Part shown: piece after piece, positions 1 to 9,229 of the stretch
Position numbering within the stretch: the stretch's first letter is position 1
Layout: each line of letters starts with the position of its first letter
Assembly (NCBI RefSeq): GCF_030247195.1
Contig: NC_080671.1
Span: 205,943,397-206,007,396, forward strand
Direction: 5' to 3'
Length of the DNA: 64,000 nt
Origin: Topomyia yanbarensis
Lineage: Eukaryota > Arthropoda > Insecta > Diptera > Culicidae
Program-made: the position numbers and the translations under genes
Notes under the pieces: generated by a model
The model's input: the letters and a program-made list of their open reading frames with translations, nothing else
The model's database searches: none
What the model was told of the DNA's origin: nothing

Positions 1-386
1 GAAATTTGAACGTTAAGCCCAGTCATAGGATTAACCACACTTTGTGTGCTTGGGATACCATTATTTACAATGCCACTGGCGTTTGCATTACTTACACTGT
101 TAGAGGTTATCACAGTGCCGCTCGAACTACTTGCGCTTCCGCCACCACCATTCACCGGTGATGGCGATTCGTCTTTCGATTTTCGTTTCTCCGGTCGTGG
201 CGGCAAAAAAGCGACAGGAGACGTTGAAGGAGTATCAGAGCTAGCGCTTGTGGTCGTGCCACTGGAGGAACTTGCTGTGGTAGTAGTTGATGTCGCTGTC
301 GTCTTTGAAGAATTACTTTCAGCGGTTGTAGTGATTCCACGACAACCACGACCTTTCGCTCCTCCGTTCCGCAGCTTGCTATGCAT
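1..386 (-). CDS. sbb: scribbler/ZNF609-family protein, exon 5 (partial)
   Basis: Exon 5 of the sbb gene, running off the left window edge. The acceptor is a good pyrimidine tract ending in TTTGTAG at 393-387, and the exon begins with an in-frame ATG at 386-384. Exon 4 ends in phase 0, so the frame joins cleanly and stays open to position 1 (128 codons plus 2 bases). The product starts MHSKLRNGGAKGRG and includes a Ser/Thr-rich stretch, then STSPVAFLPPRPEKRKSKDE. Basic and PEKRKSK-type segments after the conserved core are also found in vertebrate ZNF608/609, ahead of their single C2H2 finger. That finger would lie beyond the window. The protein is a nuclear transcriptional co-regulator; Drosophila scribbler/brakeless works as a co-repressor in axon guidance, larval locomotion and wing patterning. 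Confidence 0.9.
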   Translation of the reverse strand, partial: MHSKLRNGGAKGRGCRGITTTAESNSSKTTATSTTTTASSSSGTTTSASSDTPSTSPVAFLPPRPEKRKSKDESPSPVNGGGGSASSSSGTVITSNSVSNANASGIVNNGIPSTQSVVNPMTGLNVQI

Positions 387-1474
387 CTACAAATAAGATA
401 AGGTAAGCAATACATTATGTACCGTAATATAGGGAATTTCAATACAATACTTTTTCAAAATAGTATAAGTTTTTGCCGCTTAGCCAACGAAATTATTAAA
501 TTTTTTACCGGATGTCGAACAGTATTATGAGCGGTTATGAGAAAAAAAGAGATAAATTTACAACCGTGCTATAGTTTATTGGTTGCTATCATTTCAGTAG
601 TGTATTATTACACACAATCTCTGTTCGTAAGTTTGCCTTTATATTTAGGTTTGTTCAGATTTTTTGGCGTTAATAAATAAACAAGTTTTTCATCTACCGA
701 AGAGGAGAGTCTTTAAGGATTACTAGATTCTGCAACCACTAAACAGCCTATTACTTGCGATTATGGACAGTAAATTCCCATGTTGTTCCACTGTCTGTTT
801 TTCAAATGCCGGCCCCGGAATAAGTTGGCGGTATGAATGAGGTGTTAGTAAAAATCGGTCAAGAATTCGTTGAGAAATGGATTAACTTAAGAACTTGGCA
901 AGTTCCCCGGGGAATCGGCATAGGTGGCCAATGTGGTCAAAGTGACTTTGACTGTAATGCTGCACCCATTTTAATATGTATTACATTATTCGTACATCAT
1001 GGTGTAACCAGATTATATAGGAATGTGTTCTGTGACCACTTTCTTCAATAACTCCGGAACCGGAAGTTAGGTCACCTAAAAATTAAATAGCAGCCTATAG
1101 GATCGTTATACTGTTCATTTGAAAAAAAAAAAATTTGTGTGAATCGGATCAGCCATCTCTGAAAAACATGTCTGAGTTTAAATGACACACATACATTTTC
1201 CGATCTCGACCAATGATATATGAGAAAGGCAAAAAGAAAATTAAATGCGGGACGATTTTTAAGAGAAATTTCTTCCTTTAACTCACTTATATGTATTTTA
1301 GGATGTTTTCCGTTGGATAGTATCAAAAATCTTAAATCAAGAATTTCCGTTAAAAACAAAGTATGGATTATATCAAATTTAATAACTAAATTACTAAATA
1401 GTAAAATAAATTGATATAGCGTCAAGCTCAATTCATTTATACCAAACGCATATCTAAATGAATTTTACACTTAC
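387..1474 (-). other. sbb intron 4 (1088 bp)
   Basis: AT-rich intron with donor GTAAGT at 1474-1469 and acceptor at 387-388. It holds no gene. A segment at about 945-1020 is closely similar, in inverted orientation, to 53795-53862 (shared core TTTTAATATGTATTACAT), so it is a small dispersed repeat of unknown type. Confidence 0.75.
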
Positions 1475-1598
1475 TGAGCTCCGGGTTTCCGTGAAATTGC
1501 TAAGATCGTTGATGGGAAACAACGTCGAGTTTCGTCCTCGCTTTCCTCTTCCTTTTGGTGTCCGCGAATCAAATTCTTCGGTCGGAGAATCACAAAAT
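1475..1598 (-). CDS. sbb: scribbler/ZNF609-family protein, exon 4
   Basis: A 124 bp exon. The acceptor is CCCTATTACAG just above 1598 and the donor is TCA|GTAAGT at 1474. It enters with one base that completes the arginine codon of exon 3 (CG|A), then reads FCDSPTEEFDSRTPKGRGKR and leaves in phase 0. This continues the family signature HDWAPPRFCDSPT, followed by a glycine/arginine-rich RGRGKR patch, both typical of ZNF608/609 and scribbler. The intron separating it from exon 3 is only 60 bp (1599-1658). The codon joins on both sides and the family motif spanning the junction make this exon call secure. Confidence 0.93.
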
Positions 1599-1658
1599 CT
1601 GTAATAGGGTGGAAACAATCGTTAGAATATAATCTTTTAATAAACCATTCTAGCTTAC

Positions 1659-2308
1659 CGTGGTGGTGCCCAGTCATGTTTTGTACAGTCTATTAAAGTT
1701 CCGACGTAGGTTTTACCCCGCCAGGTTACATTAACCACTAACACTCCGCCTTCAGTTTCATGCCATACGATACCTTCTAATGTTACAGACGTACCAGGCT
1801 CACATGGTCCAAGGCAGTCTGGTTCAGTAATTGTACCGACTGATGTCCCTACACATACATCCACCATATCTTTCGGTTCACATTTGTGGCGCTTGGCTGG
1901 CGGTGGACTAGTACTAATTTTCTCCTCTTTCACAAGTGCTGCGCCTGTCTCCCCAACCATCGATAATGCGTTACTTGATGCATGAGAGCTTAAACTTCCG
2001 GAAGTCAATGCAACGTTGGGACTAGCTGTGACAGATGAACCTGAAGATAGTGCGTTCAACAAACTTGTTGGTGGTACTGTCGATTGTAACTGCGATTTAA
2101 GTGCATTATTTCCAGAACTACTGCTCCCACTGCTAGAGCTTGAGCTTGTGTTACTGCTGGAACCAGAGCTGCTATTTCCGCTTCCAACACAACTGCTACC
2201 ACTAGATGAGGTAGAGTGCTGGAGGTTTGATAATTGCGAACTGTTTGCCGCCGCCGCGGAAGAGATCTGTGACGATGAATGAATTGTGATTGGTACTACT
2301 GGTTTACT
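1659..2308 (-). CDS. sbb: scribbler/ZNF609-family protein, exon 3 (conserved core)
   Basis: A 650 bp exon, with acceptor CCACGTGAACAG before 2308 and donor CCACG|GTAAG at 1658. It enters in phase 0 and covers about residues 559-775. The first part is Ser/Asn-rich and low-complexity. It is followed by an NLS-like [13 protein letters not shown] segment and then the family's most conserved block, [19 protein letters not shown] and [12 protein letters not shown]. That block is the reason for the ZNF608/609/scribbler assignment. Its molecular role is not clear from sequence; it acts in the nucleus. There are no frameshifts or stops. The ATG-less exon start is expected for an internal exon. Confidence 0.95.
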
Positions 2309-2477
2309 CTGTTCACGTGGAAGAGATAAAACATGTTATGTAGATATGTTTCTTTATTCGAAAAAAAGAATCAGCTATTGAAATGGTATAGATTTTTCGA
2401 GGATTTATTGATAAATGTTTAAGATAAATATTAACATACTAGGTTGCCAACATTCAAACGTTAGCATTTCGATGATT

Positions 2478-2652
2478 GTATGTCGTTTCCCGGAATACCA
2501 TTTCCCGGAAAACCATTTCCCGGAATGCCATTTCCCGGAAAACCATTTCCCGGGATGTACTATTTCCCGGAATGTCCCATTTCCCGGAATATCGTTTCGC
2601 GGAATGTACCATTTCCCGGAATGTACCATTTCCCGGAACGTACTTTTTCTCG
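2478..2652 (+). repeat. left terminal minisatellite of the intron 2 element
   Basis: About ten degenerate copies of a 15-18 bp unit, roughly CATTTCCCGGAATGTAC. It forms the left subterminal array of the element at 2474-5867 and mirrors the right array in inverted orientation. Confidence 0.9.
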
Positions 2653-3263
2653 GCAATTTGTTATATTTGATGTACTTTGAGAACATTTGCATTTAGAACT
2701 ATGTTGCTACTTAAATATTTGTTTTGGTTTCTTCACAGCTTGTCTTTGCTCGCTGATCATGTTAATGAATTTGAAAAACTGATTATATACCTATATGTTA
2801 TTTTATTTGAAATCATTATCAATCAATCGAAGGTCCAGAAAATAGCTTATGCTAAAAAGAAGGCGATATCAAAGAAGGTCGTAATTTAATTTAAAATTAA
2901 TAGCATTTCAAAAATATGCTACGAAAATTTTAAAGAAAGCAAATCCATTTCATTGTATTTATTGTATTTGAATCAATGAAATTCTAAAATTATTTCCATT
3001 GATTTGTTATTGTTCCAAAGGAGGCTAATTCTCTTAGAAATTTTTAATACGAAGTGAAATTTAAAATAGCTGAAGGCGTTTTCAATGTACTGTTACTGTA
3101 AACAAATATTAGTGAGAATACAAATCAATCAAAGTCCAAGAGTATTTTCAGAGAAACTTCATAGGATTAAAGTAACATTCTACACAAAATTCCAAAGAAA
3201 AATGCATATGTATAAGAAGGCAGCATCTCAGACAAATACATTCACAATCTATAAAATTTCAAA

Positions 3264-4571
3264 GGGGCCGTACACTAATTACGTAAGGCTTTTTTAGAGC
3301 TTTCCAACCTCCTCCTCCTCCTCCCCCCCCCCCCCAGATAAGAGTTCGTAAGATTTTGGTGAACTCCCCCTCCCTCTACATAAGATCTTATCATGATTAT
3401 CGTAATTAAAAAATCGAATTGTTAATTCATCAAATAATAAGATAGCGAAAACGATATGTCTAGAATTATTACAAGAAAACTCATGACAAAATTTAACTGT
3501 AATCATCTGCAGAATTTTAATTGCATGCCAATCTCGCCCAGTACAAAGAACAACTGTTGTCAGATATTCAGTAACTCCAATTTGGTCCAAGTGATCTGCT
3601 TCACTATATTCCACTTCCTTTGAACCTATTTCTTGTGATGTAGAATATAAAAGAGTTTATAACCTCTTCTGGCATGAATTTATTCTGAGTTCCAGCTGTG
3701 ACGCTTATCGTACGCATAGCTCCGAGTTAACCATCTTCGAATTTTCTTGAATTAAAATACGGTTCACACTCTATTCGACATTCAAGATCTTTGACAATCG
3801 CATGTTAGAACATTTTCCAGATACCTTGTGGGTTTGAATCGAATGTTTGAAAAGAACAAAGTCGGTCTAACAACACGAAGGGTATCAACACTTCTTAACT
3901 TGTAAGACATATTGTGACTCCAGTTCCCGAACAGAACAATGTACAACCAAGAGCCATAAAATTCCTCATATTGTTTGATGTACAAGGATTATATGGTACT
4001 AATGAAAATAGTTCCCTTTTCTTATTAAAAAGAATATTTTTCTTATGGATTTAATTTTTTAAACTTGTTTTATGATACTACGTAAGAAAGGACAAACCCT
4101 CCCTCCCCCTCAGATAAGAATTTGTAAGATATTTTGAAACTCTCCCTCCCCCCATATGCCCTTACGTAAGTACCCGAGCAAAGTCGAACATCAAAATTAC
4201 AACAAGTAGAAATCATATTTTGATAATAGCATCAAATTGAAATTTTATTTTGCTATCAGTTTTAAATTTTTTAAAGATGACATCAGAGTTTTGATTTCAT
4301 TTTGCTATCCTTCTTTCTTAGAAGAATTCTCTATGTTTATATTTCTTTGGTGAAACATCAAAGTGAATTCATATTTTGTTATCAAAAAAAATTTCAACAT
4401 CTCAATGAGCTTTCAATTTACTCTCACTGATAGCAGAATTAGTGTTCTGTTTGATGTCATAGGACAATTTTGCTGCTCTCCATTTTGATCTTTTAACCGT
4501 TAAAACGACCAAAATGACAACAACCTGTTTTCAATTTGTTGTCAGACTCTGCTCGGGTAGTGTATGGCCCC
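3264..4571. mobile_element. inverted-repeat element nested in the intron 2 element
   Basis: The left end GGGGCCGTACACTAATTACG is matched by the right end, whose complement reads GGGGCCATACACTA and resumes as TTACGTAAGGGC on the far side of a second insertion (4171-4559). Pyrimidine-rich runs with AGATAAGA[A/G]TT[C/T]GTAAGAT occur inside both ends (about 3300-3375 and 4085-4160). No coding capacity is visible. The target duplication is unclear (possibly AAA). Confidence 0.65.
4171..4559. mobile_element. MITE with CCCGAGCA termini, nested insertion
   Basis: The left end is TACCCGAGCAAAGTC and the right end is GACTCTGCTCGGGTA, so terminal inverted repeats of about 15 bp sit next to TA on both sides. 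The interior is AT-rich, with repeated ATCAAA/TTTTGATGTC-like words, and has no reading frame. It interrupts the right terminal repeat of the element at 3264-4571. A TA target suggests a Tc1/mariner-type MITE (inference). Confidence 0.7.
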
Positions 4572-5689
4572 AAAGATTCCAGGAATATTTATGACTAAAT
4601 TTTGGGAAATGTTTTTATTTTTTCATTACCTTTTACCTAATCTTCATGAAAATCAATCAACGTATTTAGGGCATTTTTAGAGTAGTGTGATTGGTTATCA
4701 TAAAAATGTTGCCAACGGTGTGAAAAACACTGCCTTTTCAATTTCAAAGATGGCCGCATTTCGAGGCGTTCTAAATTGATCGTTACGAATTTACACTATC
4801 TCCTGTAAAGTTTGACCTAGTGTCAAAAACTAAAGTTTTTTTTCGATTCCTTAGAACGATAGCAAATGACTTACGTAGGATTTTTTTTTTGCTATTTTAA
4901 TTTAATAATCTAGAATATGCTGTGAATATTTCAAAGCTCGTGGTTTGAAGTGGATTTTAAAAAAAGGGGTTTGAAGTTTTTAGTACGCTTGGAGTTTACG
5001 TAAAAACGATAGGACAGAATTAATAATATATACAATTAGATATTCTGTTCGCCTTCAATTTTATATCATTTTATTTCAATAACAACCAAATCTTACAGTG
5101 GTGTATTATGTTTTTCACCGAAGATTACCACACGAAGAAATCGATTCAAAATAGTAAAAGAATTTAAAATATACCATTTCACTGAATCCGCAAAATTTGG
5201 AACAAGTATGAGGCAAAATATAGGGCCTGTTAGTCAGGAATTAGACGGTCATGAATTTATGGAATTTATTCACCCCTTCACTACCTGCGGTGGGAAAATT
5301 GGAAAGTATTTGTTTCTATTTTGGTACCCATTTAATTCATTGATATCCCATCCATTTGGATGCTTTTTATTCCCCACTCGATTTTATTTAGATCCTTCCA
5401 AGTTTCTTTTTGGTTCAAAACCAAAAGTCGTTCATAATGAGCAATTTAAATAAATTTTCCTAACATCGCGGAATCGAAAAGATTAAATCTTTAGAATGAC
5501 AGTTTTGCAATCTTGTCGCTATCTTGTTTTTTTTACCACAATAACCACTCAAGATCAAAAAAAATTTGAGAATATTTTCGAACAACTTTTAATGTTCTAA
5601 AGTAGGTAAAATCTCCTAGAACACAATCAACTGCATAGTAGGTCTTCTAAAAATAAGTTTGGTCGGTGAGGTACGAGTTTTTTTTATTT

Positions 5690-5858
5690 TCCGGGAAATG
5701 ATATTCCGCGAAATGGGTTTTCCGGGAAATAATACATTCCGGGAAATTATACATTCCGGGAAATGGTACATTCCGGGAAACGATATTCCGGGATATGGTA
5801 CATTCCGGGAAAGTTTTCCGGGGAATAGTATACCGGGGAATGGTATGCCGGGAAATGA
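5690..5858 (-). repeat. right terminal minisatellite of the intron 2 element
   Basis: About eleven degenerate units of the form TTCCGGGAAATGGTACA, the inverted counterpart of the array at 2478-2652. Together they could pair into a very long stem across the intron. Confidence 0.9.
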
Positions 5859-5886
5859 CGTACAACCATTTCGATCTGTAGCTTAC

Positions 5887-6007
5887 CTTGCTGCTGTCCT
5901 TGGAGGACGGTGGGCCCGGTGCATTCGGAGTATTACTACTACTACTACTACTTAACGATGAACCCGTAATGGAATTCGAAGAGAATAAACTATTTGAAGA
6001 ACTTGTA
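5887..6007 (-). CDS. sbb: scribbler/ZNF609-family protein, exon 2
   Basis: A 121 bp exon. The acceptor TTTTTCTTTCAG ends at 6008 and the donor AAG|GTAAGC starts at 5886. It takes one base to finish the serine codon begun in exon 1 (AG|T) and leaves in phase 0, giving 40 further codons. The product is serine-rich (TSSSNSLFSSNSITGSS ... NTPNAPGPPSSKDSSK) and has no recognised domain. Support comes from two consensus splice sites and exact phase agreement with exons 1 and 3. The donor lies only 9 bp from the target duplication of the 3.4 kb element occupying the downstream intron. Confidence 0.88.
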
Positions 6008-6416
6008 CTGAAAGAAAAATAAAATGCATTAATAATGGATAATATGCAAACGAAAATATAAATTTAGTTTAAATGGACAAAGTAGGATTCGAATTAAAAA
6101 AGATGGAATTCAATTTTACTGCTTTGTGCAGCGCCTTGAACCGAAATAAATATAGTTGAACTCACGTTGAAAATAGAATGTCAAATATCCTCCTCTATCT
6201 GGTGGCAAATTATGACGCCGAAGCATTTTTCAAGAAACTTCAGTGCAGTGCATTTTCACGATGGACATTGTATAATGACGATAATCAATGAACAACCGGA
6301 ACATCGCACAAATATCTATCAATTCATTTCTCATAAATATATCTGTTTTTTCCTCTAATTAGATATGAAAGGTTTCAGAACCATCGTGATCAGAACGACT
6401 AAATGGAAAAATAACA

Positions 6417-7730
6417 TAGGGGAATTGTGGGAAAAACCGACACCCCACAACTTTCCCTAGAAATCAAATTTTTATTTATTTCATAATGACACATTATTAT
6501 TAGTATGATTATGTAGAGCATTTGAAGACAAATTGGATTTACGTTAGTACGCCGAATGTCATAAAAATAAACAAAACATACGACAGCAGCTTTCATACTC
6601 GTCTCGATGTAAAATTTTGTTGGTAGATTTTAAGGTTTTAACCGAACAAAAGCTTTTCAAATCACCACATTTTTCAGTACCTATTTTTATCGGCCTTTCC
6701 TATGATCAACTGGATGCATTGAAGACGAGTTTGAGAAATTCAATATTTTAATCGCTTTTTTTTAAATGTGCGCTGTTGGAGTAAAACCGACACCCTTTGG
6801 TTAGGGTAAAACCGACACGCTGTTAAGATTATTGTGTTTACATGCGGATCATTACAAAAGGTTGGGGATCTTTGTGACACTTCAATTACACTATTAGCAC
6901 ACTACAGTAAAAGCAGAAATACACAGAAATACTTTTATTGTATTTATTTCTTATAAGTCTCTTTAAAAATCAAAAATTGGTATATTTGCATATCAGATTC
7001 TATCGAAGCTTTTGCTATTTCTGCAAAAAGATCCTCAAACCGAAGTTCTAGTGTTCTCTTGGTTTGTCATAGATGTACTTAATCACAATGAGACAATGAT
7101 CTTTTGTATAACCTGGTAGATCGTTGATGATCAGAATTCTAAACATCAGGGCTGGAAAATGTAGTTTTACTAAGAAGTTTGCGCCACTTATAAGTGAATG
7201 AATCCGACTAGCAGAATGTAGAACACTTGCAAATCTTCTCTTACGAAATAAACACTGAAGGTTGCAATGATGTGCTTAAGGATTATTTTGAAATATCATT
7301 ATCAAGAAATAAACCTATAGCATAAAATACTCTTGTTTATAGCACTACGCTTTCGAACTCTCTTCTCCTCACTACATAATGAAGCTACGAAAAGCACATA
7401 TTTGTATCTCATATACTCACACTTTATTAGTCAGACATACATCACATTTTTAAAAAATACAAACATTTTAATAAAGTGGAGAGAAAACAAATTAAAGGTA
7501 TGTCGATCTTACCCCTATGGGGTGTCGGTTTTACCTGCAGTGCCTACAAAAAGTCACTTTGCAACCAATAATTTTTAATGAAATTAATTTTTTGAAGCGC
7601 CGACAAAATTAAGCCGTGTTAAGAATTTTCCGAAGAAGAATTCGGTGTAGAAATTATAATTTTATTGGTTTTGTGGCAACCCAGAAAAAGTGTTAAGCTT
7701 AAGGTGTCGGTTTTAACCATAATTCCCCTA
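6417..7730. mobile_element. 1.3 kb inverted-repeat DNA element
   Basis: The left end is TAGGGGAATTGTGGGAAAAA followed by CCGACACCCC. The complement of the right end is TAGGGGAATTATGGTTAAAA followed by CCGACACC, so about 30 bp of terminal inverted repeat. The core GTAAAACCGACACC recurs internally (about 6782, 6806 and, inverted, 7520-7535), giving subterminal repeats. There is no transposase frame. A TA duplication is possible if the terminus is taken as GGGGAATT. It is probably non-autonomous. Confidence 0.75.
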
Positions 7731-7794
7731 TGTAAACTAAACCGAACCGAGCGACATGTACGAAAAGTCATCAGAAACGTGGAGAGCAAAGGGA

Positions 7795-7915
7795 CAGAAT
7801 CGCAGAAGGCCGAATCACAAAAGGCCTAAAACCACATAGACCGCAGCACAAAAGACCGAATAACAAAAATCGGAACTACAAAATATCAACTCACGAAAGG
7901 CCATTAGAGTAACCA
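7795..7915. repeat. degenerate AAAGGCCGAA-type short repeat
   Basis: Loose repetition of GAAGGCCGAATCACAAAAGG-like words across about 120 bp. It resembles the other simple-motif stretches in this window (22455-22540 and 47460-47640) in style but not in sequence. No function is visible. Confidence 0.5.
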
Positions 7916-8017
7916 GGAAAATTTTCGAGGGGCTAGCTCACATCGTAACACTGTTATATAACAAAGCTTGAATTAAAAGTTAAAAACTGCACCAAAGATG
8001 TTTTCTTTTTTGATACC

Positions 8018-8546
8018 TGTTTGCGCCTATTTCTAATCTATCATCGTCAAATTAATAGGGTTTCACTGTACACATAGCATACGTGCAATCTGTATACCAT
8101 TTAGATTAGATTAATTTTGTGTAGTTGTAGTAAGCATAATTTACGCTTCTGTTGGCAGTATTGCCAAGTCAGTATATGTTTCCGGGTCAGAAAAGGTTTT
8201 CCGGTTGAACCAATAGCGTTCGTCCAAAAGTGTATCAGGACTATAAAAGCCCAGCTCACGCCAGATCAGATGCGTTCTTTACGTTTATACGTTTTTAAGT
8301 TACTATGTGAATACAGTTTAGTTAGTATAGTCATTCGTTATTCCGTATCCGTTAGTCCATCTATACACGTTACAATACAGTCTAAGTCCGCACGCTAACC
8401 GTCCTCCGTGTTCTCCGTGTCTGCCAGTCTGATATAATCCGCCACAATAAACAGTAAAAGAGTAAAACAGAAAGTCCCAGAGTTTTACTAGGCAGATAAA
8501 GAATCTTCACCGACAAACCATACAAACGTTTTGATGTGCGAAAACA
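8018..8546 (+). repeat. 5' LTR
   Basis: A 529 bp LTR that is TG...CA bounded. It differs from the 3' LTR by a 6 bp insertion near the start and a few substitutions. It contains TATAAAA at 8242-8248 and AATAAA at 8446-8451, consistent with a promoter and a polyadenylation signal. Confidence 0.93.
8242..8248 (+). promoter_or_regulatory. LTR TATA box
   Basis: TATAAAA sits about 200 bp before the AATAAA signal, inside the 5' LTR. The identical element occurs in the 3' LTR (TATAAAA at about 11898). Retrotransposon promoter by position. Confidence 0.65.
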
Positions 8547-8655
8547 GGTTAGGTTCCGTAGCGATATCGTCCACGGGATACTGCATTCCACAACTTTAAG
8601 ACGTTGGTAGGTTTCTGGAGCAGAAATCTGTTGGCTAAAAAGTTCACTGCAGCTG

Positions 8656-9087
8656 TTGGAAGAGATGCAGGTTAGGATGCTCGTTCCGTCTAGTGATGGG
8701 AAAATTCGTATTGCCGCACAGGCAGAAGCAGTTCAGTCAGTTTCGGAGGCGATTTGTTTCTTCTCGCTAAAAATAGTCCGCATTGAAGCTGCTCTTCGTG
8801 GTCCATTAGATGTCAAACTGGAACTTCCAACGTTGGAGCTTTACCGTCCGTATCGTCTCACTGCATTCGAATCTCCGGAAGCAATCGTTCGTCCATCGAA
8901 CTTGAGCCCACCGAAAACAGAAACTTCGTCAACATTTACAGCAGGGAACGATATAAAACAACCAGTCACTGTGATAACAGCGCAACCAGAAACATTGTAC
9001 GGAAAGCAGTCTGAACCAGTGAAGCCGCCAAAATGTCATCTGTGTGAGGAGAGACGCTTTCTCTATCATTGTGAGACCTTCCGCTAG
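8656..9087 (+). pseudogene. gag fragment of the LTR element
   Basis: A 144-codon open stretch just inside the 5' LTR. The C-terminal CHLCEERRFLYHCETF matches the first knuckle-like motif seen in BEL/Pao Gag proteins (C-x2-C ... H-x-C). The upstream part resembles a capsid-like segment only weakly. It is closed by a stop at 9087, and similarity continues in other frames to about 9125. It resumes at about 9231-9300 after an inserted MITE fragment, so the gene is broken by frameshifts, a stop and an insertion. Confidence 0.6.
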
Positions 9088-9125
9088 TACACTCCGGAAC
9101 AGCGAGGCTGTCATCACACATCATC

Positions 9126-9229
9126 ACAAAATACAAAACTCCCCCCTCCCCAAATTAATATAATAATATAATATACCCATATAATCATTTACGCGGCCTT
9201 TATCCCCCGCGTAAAAAAAAACCTGAGTG
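9126..9229. mobile_element. MITE fragment (ACGCGG family) inside gag
   Basis: The right end, CCCCGCGTAAAAAAAAACCT followed by GAGTG, is nearly identical to the right end of the element at 23961-24435. The left end is not clear. It separates two pieces of the decayed gag of the LTR element. Confidence 0.65.

Larger units (their letters stand above)
2474..5867. mobile_element. foldback-like DNA element filling sbb intron 2 (non-autonomous)
   Basis: The 3394 bp element is flanked by the direct repeat ATTTCGAT at 2466-2473 and 5868-5875. This is an 8 bp target duplication that fits the hAT preference nTnnnnAn. The ends are inverted repeats: GATTGTATGTCGTTTCCCGG on the left and the complement of CGGGAAATGACGTACAACC on the right. 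Each terminus continues into about 170 bp of short tandem repeats. No transposase is encoded; the interior is AT-rich and contains other insertions. Removing it would leave intron 2 at about 176 bp. A P-type or Foldback element would also fit, so the superfamily is inferred. Confidence 0.85.

Noticed and set aside
2016..2282. Leucine-rich plus-strand frame
   Set aside because: Antisense of the serine-rich sbb exon 3.
2405..2696. Proline/glycine-rich repeat peptides (FPENHFPECHFPENHFPG type), and the counterparts at 5647-5955
   Set aside because: Translations of the TTCCCGGAA minisatellites at the ends of the intron 2 element.
8117..8398. 93-codon frame repeated at 11773-12054
   Set aside because: Lies inside the two LTRs over the TATA box and AATAAA region. 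It is duplicated because the LTR is duplicated, and it has no domain.
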